Below are positions 56,341 through 64,000 of a stretch of DNA of 64,000 nt, one piece after another. A program made the translations under genes and the position numbers. The stretch's first letter is position 1; every line of letters begins with the position of its first letter. Location of the stretch: assembly GCA_902363125.1 (NCBI GenBank), contig CABIZD010000003.1, positions 1-64,000 on the forward strand, given 5' to 3'. Source of the DNA: Coriobacteriaceae bacterium (GTDB lineage Bacteria > Actinomycetota > Coriobacteriia > Coriobacteriales > Coriobacteriaceae). The notes beneath the pieces were generated by a model, which did not search any database, had not been told where the DNA came from, and worked only from the letters and a program-made list of their open reading frames with translations.

Positions 56341-56369
56341 GCTTCAGGTCGTGAAGGTGCGCCTGAAGC
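56341..56369 (-). promoter_or_regulatory. Leader hairpin of the rpsF operon
   Basis: A perfect 8-bp stem (56362-56369 with 56341-56348) with a 13-nt loop lies between the promoter and the rpsF start. In many bacteria an S6:S18 complex binds the rpsF leader; whether this hairpin is that site cannot be told by eye. Confidence 0.45.
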
Positions 56370-56385
56370 AGGAAAAGACTTGGTA

Positions 56386-56414
56386 ATAATATCTTTCAAC
56401 CTCCTAGGCTGCAA
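56386..56414 (-). promoter_or_regulatory. Sigma-70-type promoter of the rpsF operon
   Basis: On the minus strand TTGCAG (56414-56409), a 17-nt spacer and TATTAT (56391-56386) lie 72 nt before rpsF. Confidence 0.65.
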
Positions 56415-56774
56415 GAATATGCAGCTACAACCTCATGACCTCCACATATGCCCATGCTTACACAGCACTTCATGCGCGTTCTAACCAAATGCCGACCAAG
56501 AACTTGACGGATTTGTGGACAAGATACGGTGCCACGGGGACAAACTGGGTTAAGTCGCAGGTCAGCGGGCGCATGGTTGTGGTCGCAAAATACATACCAG
56601 TGGCTCACAGCACCACCCAAAGATTTTTAAATTCATTGCCGAGTCACTTATGAATACCCCTTTTGAACAATTGAGTTAATCAACCACGCTGGTCGGAAGG
56701 CGTTTTTTGGTACCTCAAACCCCACTGCAACGCCAAGCGCGGTCAAGCGCTTTAAAAAATGCCAACTTTTCTGT
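56415..56774. other. Gene-free stretch before the tRNA-Ser pair
   Basis: I see no supported gene. An open frame at 56435-56653 lacks a ribosome site. CACGGGGACAAAC near 56533 recalls the GGGAC repeat motif but does not form a clear hairpin. Confidence 0.5.
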
Positions 56775-56802
56775 TTGCACTTTGCGATTCCTCGTGTATA
56801 CT
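56775..56802 (+). promoter_or_regulatory. Promoter of the tRNA-Ser pair
   Basis: TTGCAC (56775-56780), a 16-nt spacer and TATACT (56797-56802), 16 nt before the first tRNA. Confidence 0.7.
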
Positions 56803-56818
56803 GACTTTCGCATTTAAC

Positions 56819-56909
56819 GGAGAGTTGTCCGAGTGGCCGAAGGAGCACGATTGGAAATCGTGTAGGCGTCAAAAGCGTCTCCAGGGTTCAAATCCCTGAC
56901 TCTCCGCCA
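56819..56909 (+). tRNA. tRNA-Ser (anticodon GGA)
   Basis: A 91-nt type II tRNA with a long variable arm and encoded CCA. The anticodon loop TTGGAAA sits on the stem CACGA/TCGTG. The acceptor GGAGAGT pairs with ACTCTCC. Confidence 0.95.
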
Positions 56910-56957
56910 GTTAATTCCAAAGCAGGCCTTTGAGCCTGCTTTGTTTTTACCCCACGC

Positions 56958-57048
56958 GGAGGGGTGGCAGAGTGGTTGAATGCGGCGGTCTCGAAAACCG
57001 TTTGGCCTGTATAAGGTCACGAGGGTTCGAATCCCTCCTCCTCCGCCA
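56958..57048 (+). tRNA. tRNA-Ser (anticodon CGA)
   Basis: A 91-nt type II tRNA with a long variable arm and encoded CCA. The anticodon loop is CTCGAAA. It lies 48 nt after tRNA-Ser(GGA) on the same transcript. Confidence 0.95.
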
Positions 57049-57058
57049 TTTTGGTTGA

Positions 57059-57086
57059 AAAAGCTCCCAACAACGGGAGCTTTTTT
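57059..57086 (+). terminator. Terminator of the tRNA-Ser pair
   Basis: A perfect 8-bp stem (57061-57068 with 57075-57082, AAGCTCCC type) with TTTTTT. Confidence 0.9.
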
Positions 57087-57111
57087 GTTTTGAGTCCCTA
57101 ACAAGCAAATA

Positions 57112-57239
57112 CGGCGGAGGAGGAGGGATTCGAACCCGCCAGGGCGCGGAGCGTAAAGAAAACGCGCCTGTGGCGCGTTTTTAGCGCAGCGCGGTCGGCG
57201 TAAGCCGACCGGATAAATTTTGAGCTTCGCTCAAAATTT
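57112..57239 (-). other. Inverted tRNA-Ser 3' fragment with three tandem hairpins
   Basis: Bases 57112-57135 are the exact reverse complement of the 3' end of tRNA-Ser(CGA) (57024-57047). Next come three perfect hairpins in a row: 57158-57167 with 57171-57180, 57192-57199 with 57204-57211, and 57215-57225 with 57229-57239. On the minus strand, further up (about 57275-57245), GTGGCTGAATAGG resembles a tRNA-Ser D arm. It may be a tRNA-Ser gene broken by an insertion. Confidence 0.6.
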
Positions 57240-57474
57240 GGACATCCCTCCTATTCAGCCACGCCCCCATCGCGGTCGATCCCAGCCCCAAATCTCAAAC
57301 GCGTACATCACCCTCCAAAACCGACATTTTTGACATCTTTGGAGGCTGACGTACATGTTTGGCCCTACGCCCGCATCCAGTCCCGACCGTTTACCGAGCA
57401 ATAGGGTCGCCAGACCCGTCAACCATGTACTATGTACGGGCATTATCTAAACCCGCAATCAGAAGGACCCTATC
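57240..57474. other. Leader region of the TRIC gene
   Basis: No gene is supported. CCTCCAAA and TTTGGAGG form an 8-bp stem near 57311-57347, inside a larger imperfect GTAC-ended palindrome. Confidence 0.45.
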
Positions 57475-58164
57475 TTGCCCATCGTCGCCGCTATGACCGT
57501 TACCTCACATGCCTCGGATGCCATGGTCGCTATTCCGTTTTGGCTTGAGATGTTCGCTGTTGTCGCGGCATCGATCTCAGGAGTTCTGGTTGCGCGCGAG
57601 CACAAGCTCGACCTGGTGGGCGCCGTCGCGCTCGCCGTGGTCTGTGGCCTGGGCGGCGGTCTTTTGCGCGATATGACGCTGCAGGTGGGCAACGTCTACA
57701 TCCTCAACCAACCGATGGCGCTCCCGCTTTCCATTGCCACGGCAGCCGTCATCTACATTTTCCCGGCAATCGTCGACAAGCCCGAAAAACTCATCCCCCT
57801 GCTCGACATCATCTCGGTCGGCATCTATGCCGCCACTGGAGCAGACAAGGCGCTGGTCTACGGCTTTGCGCCGGCGGTGTGCATCATGATGGGCTTTTTC
57901 ACCGCGGTGGGCGGCGGCATGCTGCGTGACAGCTTTATGGGCGTGGTGCCGGGCATTTTCCAGCGCACCAACTTCTATGCCATCGCAGCCATTGCCGGCT
58001 CTGCAAGCTATGTATGCCTTGTCATGAGCGGCGTCGTCAGCAACATCACCGCGTTAATCGTATGCGTTGCGATAACCATGGGACTGCGCTGGCTGTCGCT
58101 GCGCTTCGACATCAAAAGCCCCACCGAGGAAGACATCGCACGTTTTTTGCACCGCAAAAAGTAG
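57475..58164 (+). CDS. TRIC-type cation channel family protein (UPF0126)
   Basis: The 229-residue membrane protein has about seven segments in two repeats, each with the family GGG...RD motif (GLGGGLLRDMTL and AVGGGMLRDSFMG). Bacterial TRIC channels conduct potassium or other cations as trimers. The likely start is TTG 57475 with AGAAGGA 7 nt upstream; ATG 57493 is the alternative. Confidence 0.85.
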   Translation: MPIVAAMTVTSHASDAMVAIPFWLEMFAVVAASISGVLVAREHKLDLVGAVALAVVCGLGGGLLRDMTLQVGNVYILNQPMALPLSIATAAVIYIFPAIVDKPEKLIPLLDIISVGIYAATGADKALVYGFAPAVCIMMGFFTAVGGGMLRDSFMGVVPGIFQRTNFYAIAAIAGSASYVCLVMSGVVSNITALIVCVAITMGLRWLSLRFDIKSPTEEDIARFLHRKK

Positions 58165-58270
58165 ATTGCGCGGCCTCATCCTTCGAAATACAACCGAGAG
58201 GTTCTTTTAGAGCGCCCACGCGTTGGGTACCCTGTTAGGTGCATGTCGAGCATCTGACGAAGGATTCACT

Positions 58271-59419
58271 ATGCCCTGCAATCAATTCCCGTCGACCCAG
58301 CGCCATAAAGCGTGGGGCCGCATCACCATCCTATTCGCGCTCATCGTGCTGGCGCTCACCGCACTTCCCACGGCGTCGTTCGCCGGCACGGACACCGCAG
58401 GAAACATACTTGCGACCGACAATGACGCCAATCCGTCCGGCGTCGAGGGTGACCTGTACTGGGCAGGCCAGGCTCTCAACTTGGACGATGCGTCCATCGA
58501 CCGCGATATCATCGCCGCGGGCGATACCCTCTCGATCCGCGACTGCACGGTGGGCGGCGCCGTCCGTCTGGCGGCACGCACTATCGATATCGCCAAAACC
58601 ACGGTTAATGGCAGCGTCACGGTGGCCGGTCAGCACGTTGTGCTCAATTCCGACAGCGCCGCCAACTGTTTTTACGCGATGGGCGAGACGGTTGCCCTGC
58701 GAGGCTCCGCCAAGTCGGCAGCGCTTGCAGGCGATACGGTGACCATCGACGGCACCGTCGAGGGCGATGTCGAGGTTTGGGCCGATAAGCTCGTCTTGGG
58801 CAAGAATGCCCGTATTACCGGCACCGTGAACGCGCACGTCTCCGAGGACCCCGAGCGTGCCGCAGGAGCCGAGGTAGGCGCACTCAAGATCGACCGCACC
58901 GAGAACGAGAGCGCGGCCACGACCGCTAACAACATCATCGGCGGCATCGTCGCCGCGGCGCTCTCGACCTGCTTTGTCGCCCTGCTGCTCGAGCTCGTCT
59001 TTCCGCGTGCAACCGCCAGCGCCGCTGGCATGCTCCACCAGCGCCCCACGCCCCTGTGGGTGAGCGGTCTTCTGGGTACGATTGCTGTCGTCCCCGCCGT
59101 CCTACTGCTGATTATCTCTATCGCTGGCCTGTCGCTTGCCGGAACCCTCTTGTGCGGCGTTATCGGCATCGCATTGGTGTCGAGTGCCTTTGCGGTGTGC
59201 GCAATCGCCCGCATGGTCGGACACAGCCAGAACCGTTACGCCATGGCGGCCGTGGGCGGCATCGCCGCGGGCGCGCTTACGGCAATCCCCCTCGTAGGCG
59301 ACTTCATCAGCGGCGTAGCCTTTGTCTTTATGCTCGGCTACATCATCCAAATCATCTGGCGCAACGCCCACCTCAAGCCGCAGCAGGCAGCCAACACACC
59401 GGGACTCCCCACCGCTTAG
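58271..59419 (+). CDS. Exported polymer-forming (bactofilin-like) protein with membrane C-terminus
   Basis: The 382 residues begin with a signal peptide (ITILFALIVLALTALPTASFA). A repetitive beta-helix-like part of about 150 residues follows (DRDIIAAGDTLSIRDCTVGG, KTTVNGSVTVAGQHVVLNSD, VTIDGTVEGDVEVWADKLVL). The end has about four membrane segments. Proteins of this plan occur in many Gram-positive bacteria; their role is not known. ATG 58271 follows GAAGGA. Confidence 0.75.
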   Translation: MPCNQFPSTQRHKAWGRITILFALIVLALTALPTASFAGTDTAGNILATDNDANPSGVEGDLYWAGQALNLDDASIDRDIIAAGDTLSIRDCTVGGAVRLAARTIDIAKTTVNGSVTVAGQHVVLNSDSAANCFYAMGETVALRGSAKSAALAGDTVTIDGTVEGDVEVWADKLVLGKNARITGTVNAHVSEDPERAAGAEVGALKIDRTENESAATTANNIIGGIVAAALSTCFVALLLELVFPRATASAAGMLHQRPTPLWVSGLLGTIAVVPAVLLLIISIAGLSLAGTLLCGVIGIALVSSAFAVCAIARMVGHSQNRYAMAAVGGIAAGALTAIPLVGDFISGVAFVFMLGYIIQIIWRNAHLKPQQAANTPGLPTA

Positions 59420-59425
59420 CCGCCA

Positions 59426-59460
59426 ACCGCCACAAAGGGGCCAGGCACCCTTGTGGCGGT
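59426..59460. repeat. Intergenic hairpin of the GTCCC/GGGAC-like set
   Basis: ACCGCCACAA (59426-59435) pairs exactly with 59451-59460; the loop region AGGGGCCAGGCACCC is close to the AAGGTGCCTGTCCC of 25801-25817 read on the other strand. Confidence 0.75.
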
Positions 59461-59488
59461 GCAGACCAGCTCAATCCCCTTGCACCAA

Positions 59489-59521
59489 AAAGGGCGCCGA
59501 CCATTGCGGTCGACGCCCTTT
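59489..59521. terminator. Two-way terminator between convergent genes
   Basis: A 14-bp stem (59489-59502 with 59508-59521, one G-T pair) with T-rich sequence on both sides. It serves typA and the bactofilin-like gene. Confidence 0.88.
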
Positions 59522-59548
59522 CTTGTTAGTCGCTATAAAGCCCAGCGC

Positions 59549-61387
59549 TTATTTGTTGACCTGGCCGGCGCGGACGGCAGCCTTCTTGCGGTCGGTGGCG
59601 TTGAGCAGACGCTTGCGCAGGCGAATGTTCTTGGGAGTGATCTCGACCAGCTCGTCGTCGGCGATGTACTCCAGCGCTTCCTCCAGCGAGAAAGTGCGGG
59701 GCGGCACCAGCTGGACGGAGATATCGGAGGTCGAGGAACGCTGGTTGCCCAGGTTCTTGGTACGGGCGATGTTGACGACCATGTCGCCGGCCTTGCTGCG
59801 CTCGCCCACGATCATGCCCTCATAGCACTCGGTGCCCGGCTCAACAAACAGCTGGCCGCGCTCCTGCAGCGTACCCAGAGCATAGGCAACGGCCTTCTCG
59901 GTGGTCATGGAGATCATGGCGCCGTTCTGACGGTTACCGATCTCGCCGGCGTAAGGACCATACTCCAGGAAGGTGTGGTAGAACACGCCCTCGCCGTGGG
60001 TAACGTTCATAATGCGGTTCTTAAGACCCATGATGCCGCGGGTCGGGATCTTAAACTCGAGGTGCGTCACGATGCCCGAGGTATCCATGCTCGTCATGAT
60101 GCCGCCGGAGGTGCCGAAGACCTCAACGACCTTGCCCGAGTACTCGTCCGGGCACTCGACGACGGCCTGCTCGACAGGCTCCATCTTGTTGCCGTTCTCG
60201 TCCTTCTTAAACAGAACGCGGGGACGGCCGACCTGGAACTCAAAGCCCTCGCGGCGCATGGACTCCATCAGAACGGATAGGTGCAGAATGCCGCGGCCCG
60301 AGACCTCGACGCCGCTCTTGTCCTCGAGCTCCTCGATCTTCATGGTCACGTTGTTCTCGGCCTCGTTGAACAGGCGCTCCTTGAGCTGACGGGCGCCCAC
60401 GATGTCGCCGTCGCGACCGACGAGCGGGGAGGTCGACGCCTCAAAGACGATGGACATGGTCGGCGGGTCGATCTCGATGGGCTCGAGCTCAACGGGGTTC
60501 TCGGGATCGGTGTAGACATCGCCGATATCGGTGCGGTCGATGCCCACGACGGCAGCGATGTCGCCGGCGCCGACTTCCTGGCACTCGGTGCGGCCCAGGT
60601 AGTCGAAGGTAAAGAGCTGTTTGACGGTAGCGGTGGCGCTGGAGCCGTCGTTCTTCACAACCAAAATCTGGTCGCCCTGGTGGATGGTGCCGGAGTACAC
60701 GCGACCGATGCCGATACGGCCAACGAAGTTGGAGTGGTCAATGGTCACGCACTGCATGGCCAGCGGGGCGTTCTCGTCAACCTCGGGCGCGGGCATGTCG
60801 TCGATGATCATATCGAGCAGCGGATACATGTCCATGTTGCCGTCGTTGGGGTCAAGGCGAGCAAAGCCATTCATGGCGCTGGCGTAGACCACGTGCTCCA
60901 TGGCGAACTCGAGCTGGTCGTCGGTTGCGCCCAGGTCGGCCATGAGGTCCAGGCAGTCGTTGTAGGCCTTCTCGGGGTTGGCGCCCGGACGATCGATCTT
61001 GTTGATGACGATCATGATCTTAAGGCCGGTGTCGATAGCGTGACGCAGCACGAAGCGGGTCTGGGGCATGGGGCCCTCAAAAGCGTCGACCAGCAGCAGG
61101 GCGCCGTCGGCCATACGCAGCACGCGCTCGACCTCGCCGCCAAAGTCGGCGTGGCCCGGGGTATCGATGACGTTGATCTTAACGTCCTTGTACTCGATAG
61201 AGATGTTCTTGGCGAGAATCGTAATGCCGCGCTCGCGCTCCTGGTCGTTGGAATCCAGGACGCGGTCCTCGACCTGCTGGTTGGCACGGAAGGCGTCCGT
61301 GGCACGCAGGAGCTTGTCGACCATCGTCGTCTTGCCGTGGTCGACGTGAGCGATGATGGCGATGTTCCTCAGATTGTCTACGCGCAT
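59549..61387 (-). CDS. typA: Ribosome-associated GTPase TypA/BipA
   Basis: This 612-residue translational GTPase has [16 protein letters not shown] (G1), the switch [21 protein letters not shown] (G3) and NKIDRPGA (G4), followed by EF-G-like domains and the BipA C-terminal domain. It aids ribosome assembly and stress growth. The length is normal. Confidence 0.96.
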   Translation of the reverse strand: MRVDNLRNIAIIAHVDHGKTTMVDKLLRATDAFRANQQVEDRVLDSNDQERERGITILAKNISIEYKDVKINVIDTPGHADFGGEVERVLRMADGALLLVDAFEGPMPQTRFVLRHAIDTGLKIMIVINKIDRPGANPEKAYNDCLDLMADLGATDDQLEFAMEHVVYASAMNGFARLDPNDGNMDMYPLLDMIIDDMPAPEVDENAPLAMQCVTIDHSNFVGRIGIGRVYSGTIHQGDQILVVKNDGSSATATVKQLFTFDYLGRTECQEVGAGDIAAVVGIDRTDIGDVYTDPENPVELEPIEIDPPTMSIVFEASTSPLVGRDGDIVGARQLKERLFNEAENNVTMKIEELEDKSGVEVSGRGILHLSVLMESMRREGFEFQVGRPRVLFKKDENGNKMEPVEQAVVECPDEYSGKVVEVFGTSGGIMTSMDTSGIVTHLEFKIPTRGIMGLKNRIMNVTHGEGVFYHTFLEYGPYAGEIGNRQNGAMISMTTEKAVAYALGTLQERGQLFVEPGTECYEGMIVGERSKAGDMVVNIARTKNLGNQRSSTSDISVQLVPPRTFSLEEALEYIADDELVEITPKNIRLRKRLLNATDRKKAAVRAGQVNK

Positions 61388-61504
61388 GTAGTTCCCCTAT
61401 CTTCTATCCATATACAAACGGCACGCGTATGCGACCCGCCCAGCGATACAACGCTCGGCGGGAATATTGAGCCTTTTACCGAAAACTCGTTTATTTTAGC
61501 GATT

Positions 61505-61954
61505 TTAGATGAGAGGGGTTTCCTCACCTGCAGGTTCAGGGTCGCTCCACATAAAACCATCGCCGGCGCCCATGCCCTCATACAGTACATATGCCGAAAA
61601 ACCGCTCTCGAGCGTCGTCTCAAAAAAGCTCACGAGCAGAGCGTCATGGTAGCCGCCGTCAATCTCGACGCAGCCGGTATAGCCGATGGCATAGCGGGCG
61701 ATACGGCCCAGGCCCTCGTCCTTAAGACCCATCTTGTGCTCGGAGATAAAGTTGGTGGCCGCCTCGAGGCACGCCTCTTCGCCATCCTCATCGAGCGCCG
61801 CCAGATAACGGTTGGAAGCGGCGTCCTCAATTGCCACGACCACGCCGGGGTTTTCACCGGCGGCAAGGTCATCCAAGAACGCGCCGATTAGATCGCACAC
61901 CATGGCGTCGAGCTCGGCGGAGACGTTACCGGCGTCCTGCATATCCTGTGCCAT
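61505..61954 (-). CDS. Conserved hypothetical acidic protein
   Basis: The 149 residues are acidic with no membrane segment (LDAMVCDLIGAFLDDLAAGE, EEACLEAATNFISEHKMG, GCVEIDGGYHDALLVSFFE). The C-terminus is Pro/Glu-rich. No family is recognised. It lies 30 nt downstream of the membrane protein gene at 61985-62374 on the same strand. Confidence 0.65.
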   Translation of the reverse strand: MAQDMQDAGNVSAELDAMVCDLIGAFLDDLAAGENPGVVVAIEDAASNRYLAALDEDGEEACLEAATNFISEHKMGLKDEGLGRIARYAIGYTGCVEIDGGYHDALLVSFFETTLESGFSAYVLYEGMGAGDGFMWSDPEPAGEETPLI

Positions 61955-61984
61955 CTTTAGACCTTCCCATCGAGTCTGGCGTCG

Positions 61985-62374
61985 TTACAGTTCTTGCGCC
62001 TCGGCGGCGATCTTAGCGGCGGCATCGCGGGCGCGCGTCATGTCCGACGCGCGCTTGTCGAGCACCTTGATCTGGCTGGTCAGCATGACCGCATCGACCA
62101 CGCCCCAAATCACCAGGCCCGTAGAGATCGAAAACCCAAGCGCACCAACTGTACCACGAAGGCGCGAGCAGATTGCCGCGACAAGGGCGGAGATGACAAC
62201 CATCTTGATAAACGAGCTGCGGCGTTCACGAAGCGTGCGGGCCTGCGTCACATAGGCAATGCGAGCCGCCTCAGAAGCCTCCGAGCGCATCTGGGCCTCG
62301 CGGGCGATTGCAGCCGCTTCAGCCGACATCCCGCCGGCCATCAGCGAACGCTCCGCAACCTGGACGCCCCGCAT
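61985..62374 (-). CDS. Small two-segment membrane protein
   Basis: The 129 residues have a helical, charged N-terminal half (EAAAIAREAQMRSEASEAAR), two membrane segments (MVVISALVAAICSRL and LGFSISTGLVIWGVVDAVML) and a charged helical tail. ATG 62374 directly follows the upstream stop (TAAATG), allowing coupled translation; ATG 62341 is an alternative with a GGAG site. The function is unknown. Confidence 0.6.
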   Translation of the reverse strand: MRGVQVAERSLMAGGMSAEAAAIAREAQMRSEASEAARIAYVTQARTLRERRSSFIKMVVISALVAAICSRLRGTVGALGFSISTGLVIWGVVDAVMLTSQIKVLDKRASDMTRARDAAAKIAAEAQEL

Positions 62375-62875
62375 TTAGAAGTCATCGGGGGAGAGCGTAT
62401 GGACGAACTCGTCGAACTTCTCGAACTCCTGCTCGTCGTCGACTTCCTCGGCGTGGGTAGAAACAGTGCCCAGGCGATTCATGATGTCGTCCTCCACAAA
62501 CATGGGGGCATTGCTGCGCACGGCAAGGGCAATGGCATCACTGGGGCGGGCGTCGATCTTGCGCTCGTCACCATCGGCCAGTACGACGATCGTCGCGTAG
62601 AACACCGGCGGCTCGGCGCGAACGATCTCGATGCGCTCGAGCTTGGCGCCCAGGGCGCCAACAGTATCGAGCAACAGGTCATGGGTAATCGGGCGCTCGG
62701 CGCGGCCGCTATCGATGCCGCGGCTGATGGCAGCGGCTTCAAACGAACCAGTCTGAATGGAAAGGGAACGCAGCGGCGCGGGCGAGTCCGATTTGCTGCA
62801 GCGCTCGCGAAGCACGATAAGCGATGGCACGGGACCGGCGGCCATGACGATGGTCTCTATGTCGACACGAACCAT
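62375..62875 (-). CDS. Bifunctional nuclease family protein (DUF151)
   Basis: The 166 residues match the BFN/DUF151 family: RPITHDLLLDTVGALGAKLE, VFYATIVVLADGDERKIDA and RPSDAIALAVRSNAPMFVED. Plant members have nuclease activity; bacterial roles are unclear. ATG 62875 (MVRVDIETIV) follows CGGAGG. It heads a unit with two small genes of unknown role. Confidence 0.88.
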   Translation of the reverse strand: MVRVDIETIVMAAGPVPSLIVLRERCSKSDSPAPLRSLSIQTGSFEAAAISRGIDSGRAERPITHDLLLDTVGALGAKLERIEIVRAEPPVFYATIVVLADGDERKIDARPSDAIALAVRSNAPMFVEDDIMNRLGTVSTHAEEVDDEQEFEKFDEFVHTLSPDDF

Positions 62876-62989
62876 GGAACACCTCCGGTACGTAGCGGTT
62901 AACACGCGGCAGCTCCACCGCATTGAATAGCTATACTACCCAATCTTTCGCACAGCACACAAAACCAAAATGAGATTTATCGCAGACAA

Positions 62990-63021
62990 GAAAAAAGCCC
63001 CAAGGCAATGCCCCAGGGCTC
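62990..63021 (-). terminator. Terminator of the tRNA Ile-Ala-Ile cluster
   Basis: On the minus strand an 11-bp stem with G-T pairs is followed by TTTTTT, 14 nt after the last tRNA. Confidence 0.75.
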
Positions 63022-63034
63022 TTCACAGTTTTGA

Positions 63035-63111
63035 TGGTGGACCTGACAAGATTCGAACTTGTGACCTCCCGGTTATCAGCCGGACGCTCTAACCAACTGA
63101 GCTACAGGTCC
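63035..63111 (-). tRNA. tRNA-Ile (anticodon GAU)
   Basis: A 77-nt tRNA with encoded CCA; the anticodon loop CTGATAA sits on the stem CCGG/CCGG. It is identical to the copy at 63259-63335. Confidence 0.96.
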
Positions 63112-63115
63112 ATCA

Positions 63116-63191
63116 TGGTGGAGGTTAGGGGGATCGAACCCCTGACCTCAGGCTTGCAAAGCCCGCGCTCTCCCAGCTGAGCTAAACCCCC
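63116..63191 (-). tRNA. tRNA-Ala (anticodon UGC)
   Basis: A 76-nt tRNA with encoded CCA; the anticodon loop TTTGCAA. It lies 4 nt before the tRNA-Ile at 63035. Confidence 0.96.
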
Positions 63192-63202
63192 ACGGAGACA
63201 GT

Positions 63203-63247
63203 AATAAACACCCCAGCGGCGACTCGGCTCTCGCTGGGGTGTTTATT
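63203..63247. repeat. Perfect 16-bp hairpin inside the tRNA cluster
   Basis: AATAAACACCCCAGCG (63203-63218) pairs exactly with 63232-63247. It lies between the first tRNA-Ile and tRNA-Ala and could be a terminator or a processing site. Confidence 0.85.
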
Positions 63248-63258
63248 GCGAAAGAAAG

Positions 63259-63335
63259 TGGTGGACCTGACAAGATTCGAACTTGTGACCTCCCGGTTAT
63301 CAGCCGGACGCTCTAACCAACTGAGCTACAGGTCC
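63259..63335 (-). tRNA. tRNA-Ile (anticodon GAU), second copy
   Basis: Identical in all 77 bases to 63035-63111, including CCA. Confidence 0.96.
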
Positions 63336-63382
63336 ATCGCGCAAGGGATATATTAGACGAGTCGTTACGCGCGCGTCAACAA

Positions 63383-63569
63383 CTTTTTTGAAAATCTTTG
63401 AGGGGTGTCGCCCCCGGCTGCCCGGCGGCATGCGAAGTCGCCTGCTCGGACAGTCCTGCTCGCACGGAGAGCACATTAAGTGCTCTCCTGCTCGTGCGGA
63501 ACTCGCGATCGACTTCGCATGCCGCCGGGCAGCCGGGGGCGACGTGGGGTTCAAAGGTTTTCAAAAAAG
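63383..63569. repeat. Very long palindrome after gyrA
   Basis: A perfect 34-bp inner stem (63407-63440 with 63510-63543) lies inside an outer 19-bp stem (63383-63401 with 63551-63569, one mismatch). The loop has its own 9-bp hairpin near 63465-63490. It is the longest palindrome in the window. Confidence 0.92.
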
Positions 63570-63595
63570 CGGTCGGCGCGCAGTGCGCCGACCGC
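63562..63595 (-). terminator. Terminator of gyrA
   Basis: On the minus strand a perfect 11-bp stem (63585-63595 with 63569-63579) is followed by TTTTTT, about 40 nt after the gyrA stop. Confidence 0.88.
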
Positions 63596-63635
63596 CGATA
63601 TATGGGGTCTGATGATTTTTACCAGCTAGAGCCTC

Positions 63636-64000
63636 TTACTCGTCTAGGAGATCTTCTGGCATGTCGTTGCCATCGCCTAGATCGACTGGGGCTTCTTCGG
63701 GGGCAGAACCGTCTTCTGTTGCTTCGCCTTCGGGCTTCTCTTTGGCTGCCGTCATGCGGGCTACGGCGCATACGCGGTCGTTGTCGTCGACGGTCATCAT
63801 CTTGACGCCCTGGGTGGCGCGGCCGGTCTGGCTGATCTCGTCGGTCTTGACGCGAATGACCGTCGCACCCTCCGTCACGATGAACAGCTCGTGCTGCGGG
63901 CCCACCGTCTTCATGGCCGCGAGGTTGCCCTTGCGCTCGGTCATTTGGATGGTGTAGACGCCCTGGCCGCCGCGATTCTGCTCTGGGTAGTCCGCGACCG
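63636..64000 (-). CDS. gyrA: DNA gyrase subunit A, C-terminal part (5' end outside window)
   Basis: The frame is open to the window edge. It shows the last blade of the GyrA C-terminal DNA-wrapping domain (EQNRGGQGVYTIQMTERKGN, VTEGATVIRVKTDEISQTGR, TQGVKMMTVDDNDRV), followed by an acidic tail ending MPEDLLDE. The GRATQGVK order and the tail are typical of gyrA rather than parC. A terminator follows. Confidence 0.93.
   Translation of the reverse strand, partial: VADYPEQNRGGQGVYTIQMTERKGNLAAMKTVGPQHELFIVTEGATVIRVKTDEISQTGRATQGVKMMTVDDNDRVCAVARMTAAKEKPEGEATEDGSAPEEAPVDLGDGNDMPEDLLDE

Noticed and set aside
56435..56653. 72-residue open frame before tRNA-Ser
   Set aside because: It has no ribosome binding site and its codon use is unlike the neighbouring genes. 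It lies between two promoter regions.

Overview
The window is a 64 kb piece of a high-GC bacterial chromosome. Gene content, gene order and protein style point to a gut actinobacterium of the class Coriobacteriia, most likely Collinsella. This is inferred from protein families seen by eye (fused ECF ATPases, an NfnAB pair, a class B sortase, the rpsF-ssb-rpsR-rplI-dnaB block, an IS1249-type element); no database search was possible. Both window edges cut genes: an ABC transporter at the left and gyrA at the right.

Bases 1 to about 10,840 are an accessory region. It holds a truncated permease-ATPase, small membrane proteins, a DUF4143-type ATPase, a DUF2958 protein, a DUF4268 nuclease-like protein with a small overlapping partner, and an SdpI-like protein divergent from a possible precursor peptide. 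It also holds broken genes: a frameshifted BspA-like surface protein, an HtrA PDZ tail joined to the start of another gene, and a frameshifted hypothetical. Tandem repeats and perfect inverted repeats lie between them. The region ends beside an initiator tRNA gene, a common place for integrated elements, but no integrase remains.

Bases 10,843 to 36,110 are mostly core metabolism: coaX, a biotin-ligase-like gene and a folP-folK fusion (coenzymes); a sirtuin and exonuclease III; an ECF vitamin-type transporter; glmU (cell wall precursor); prs; pth; nfnAB (electron bifurcation between NADH, ferredoxin and NADPH); a four-gene polar amino acid ABC transporter; a YqeY protein; a parvulin foldase; a PTS IIA protein; and purN, purM, purF.

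Bases 36,400 to 64,000 carry a CmpB-like membrane protein, one intact insertion sequence with 24-bp ends and an 8-bp target duplication beside a terminator hairpin, a MoaE-like protein, sortase B, purE, carB-carA, an ABC exporter, a NUDIX hydrolase, purD, purA, dnaB and the ribosomal/ssb operon, two tRNA-Ser genes, a TRIC-type channel, typA, a bifunctional nuclease family protein, a tRNA Ile-Ala-Ile cluster and the end of gyrA. Together prs, purF, purD, purN, purM, purE, purA and carAB feed PRPP, glutamine and carbamoyl phosphate into nucleotide synthesis.

The strongest unexplained signal is a 147-nt element present twice (29774-29920 and 49343-49489). Each copy touches or nearly touches the stop codon of a gene, and the copies differ mainly where paired helix strands change together, as expected for a conserved folded RNA. 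Two further families of intergenic palindromes are also present: hairpins carrying GGGAC/GTCCC, and very long perfect palindromes of 22 to 34 bp per arm.
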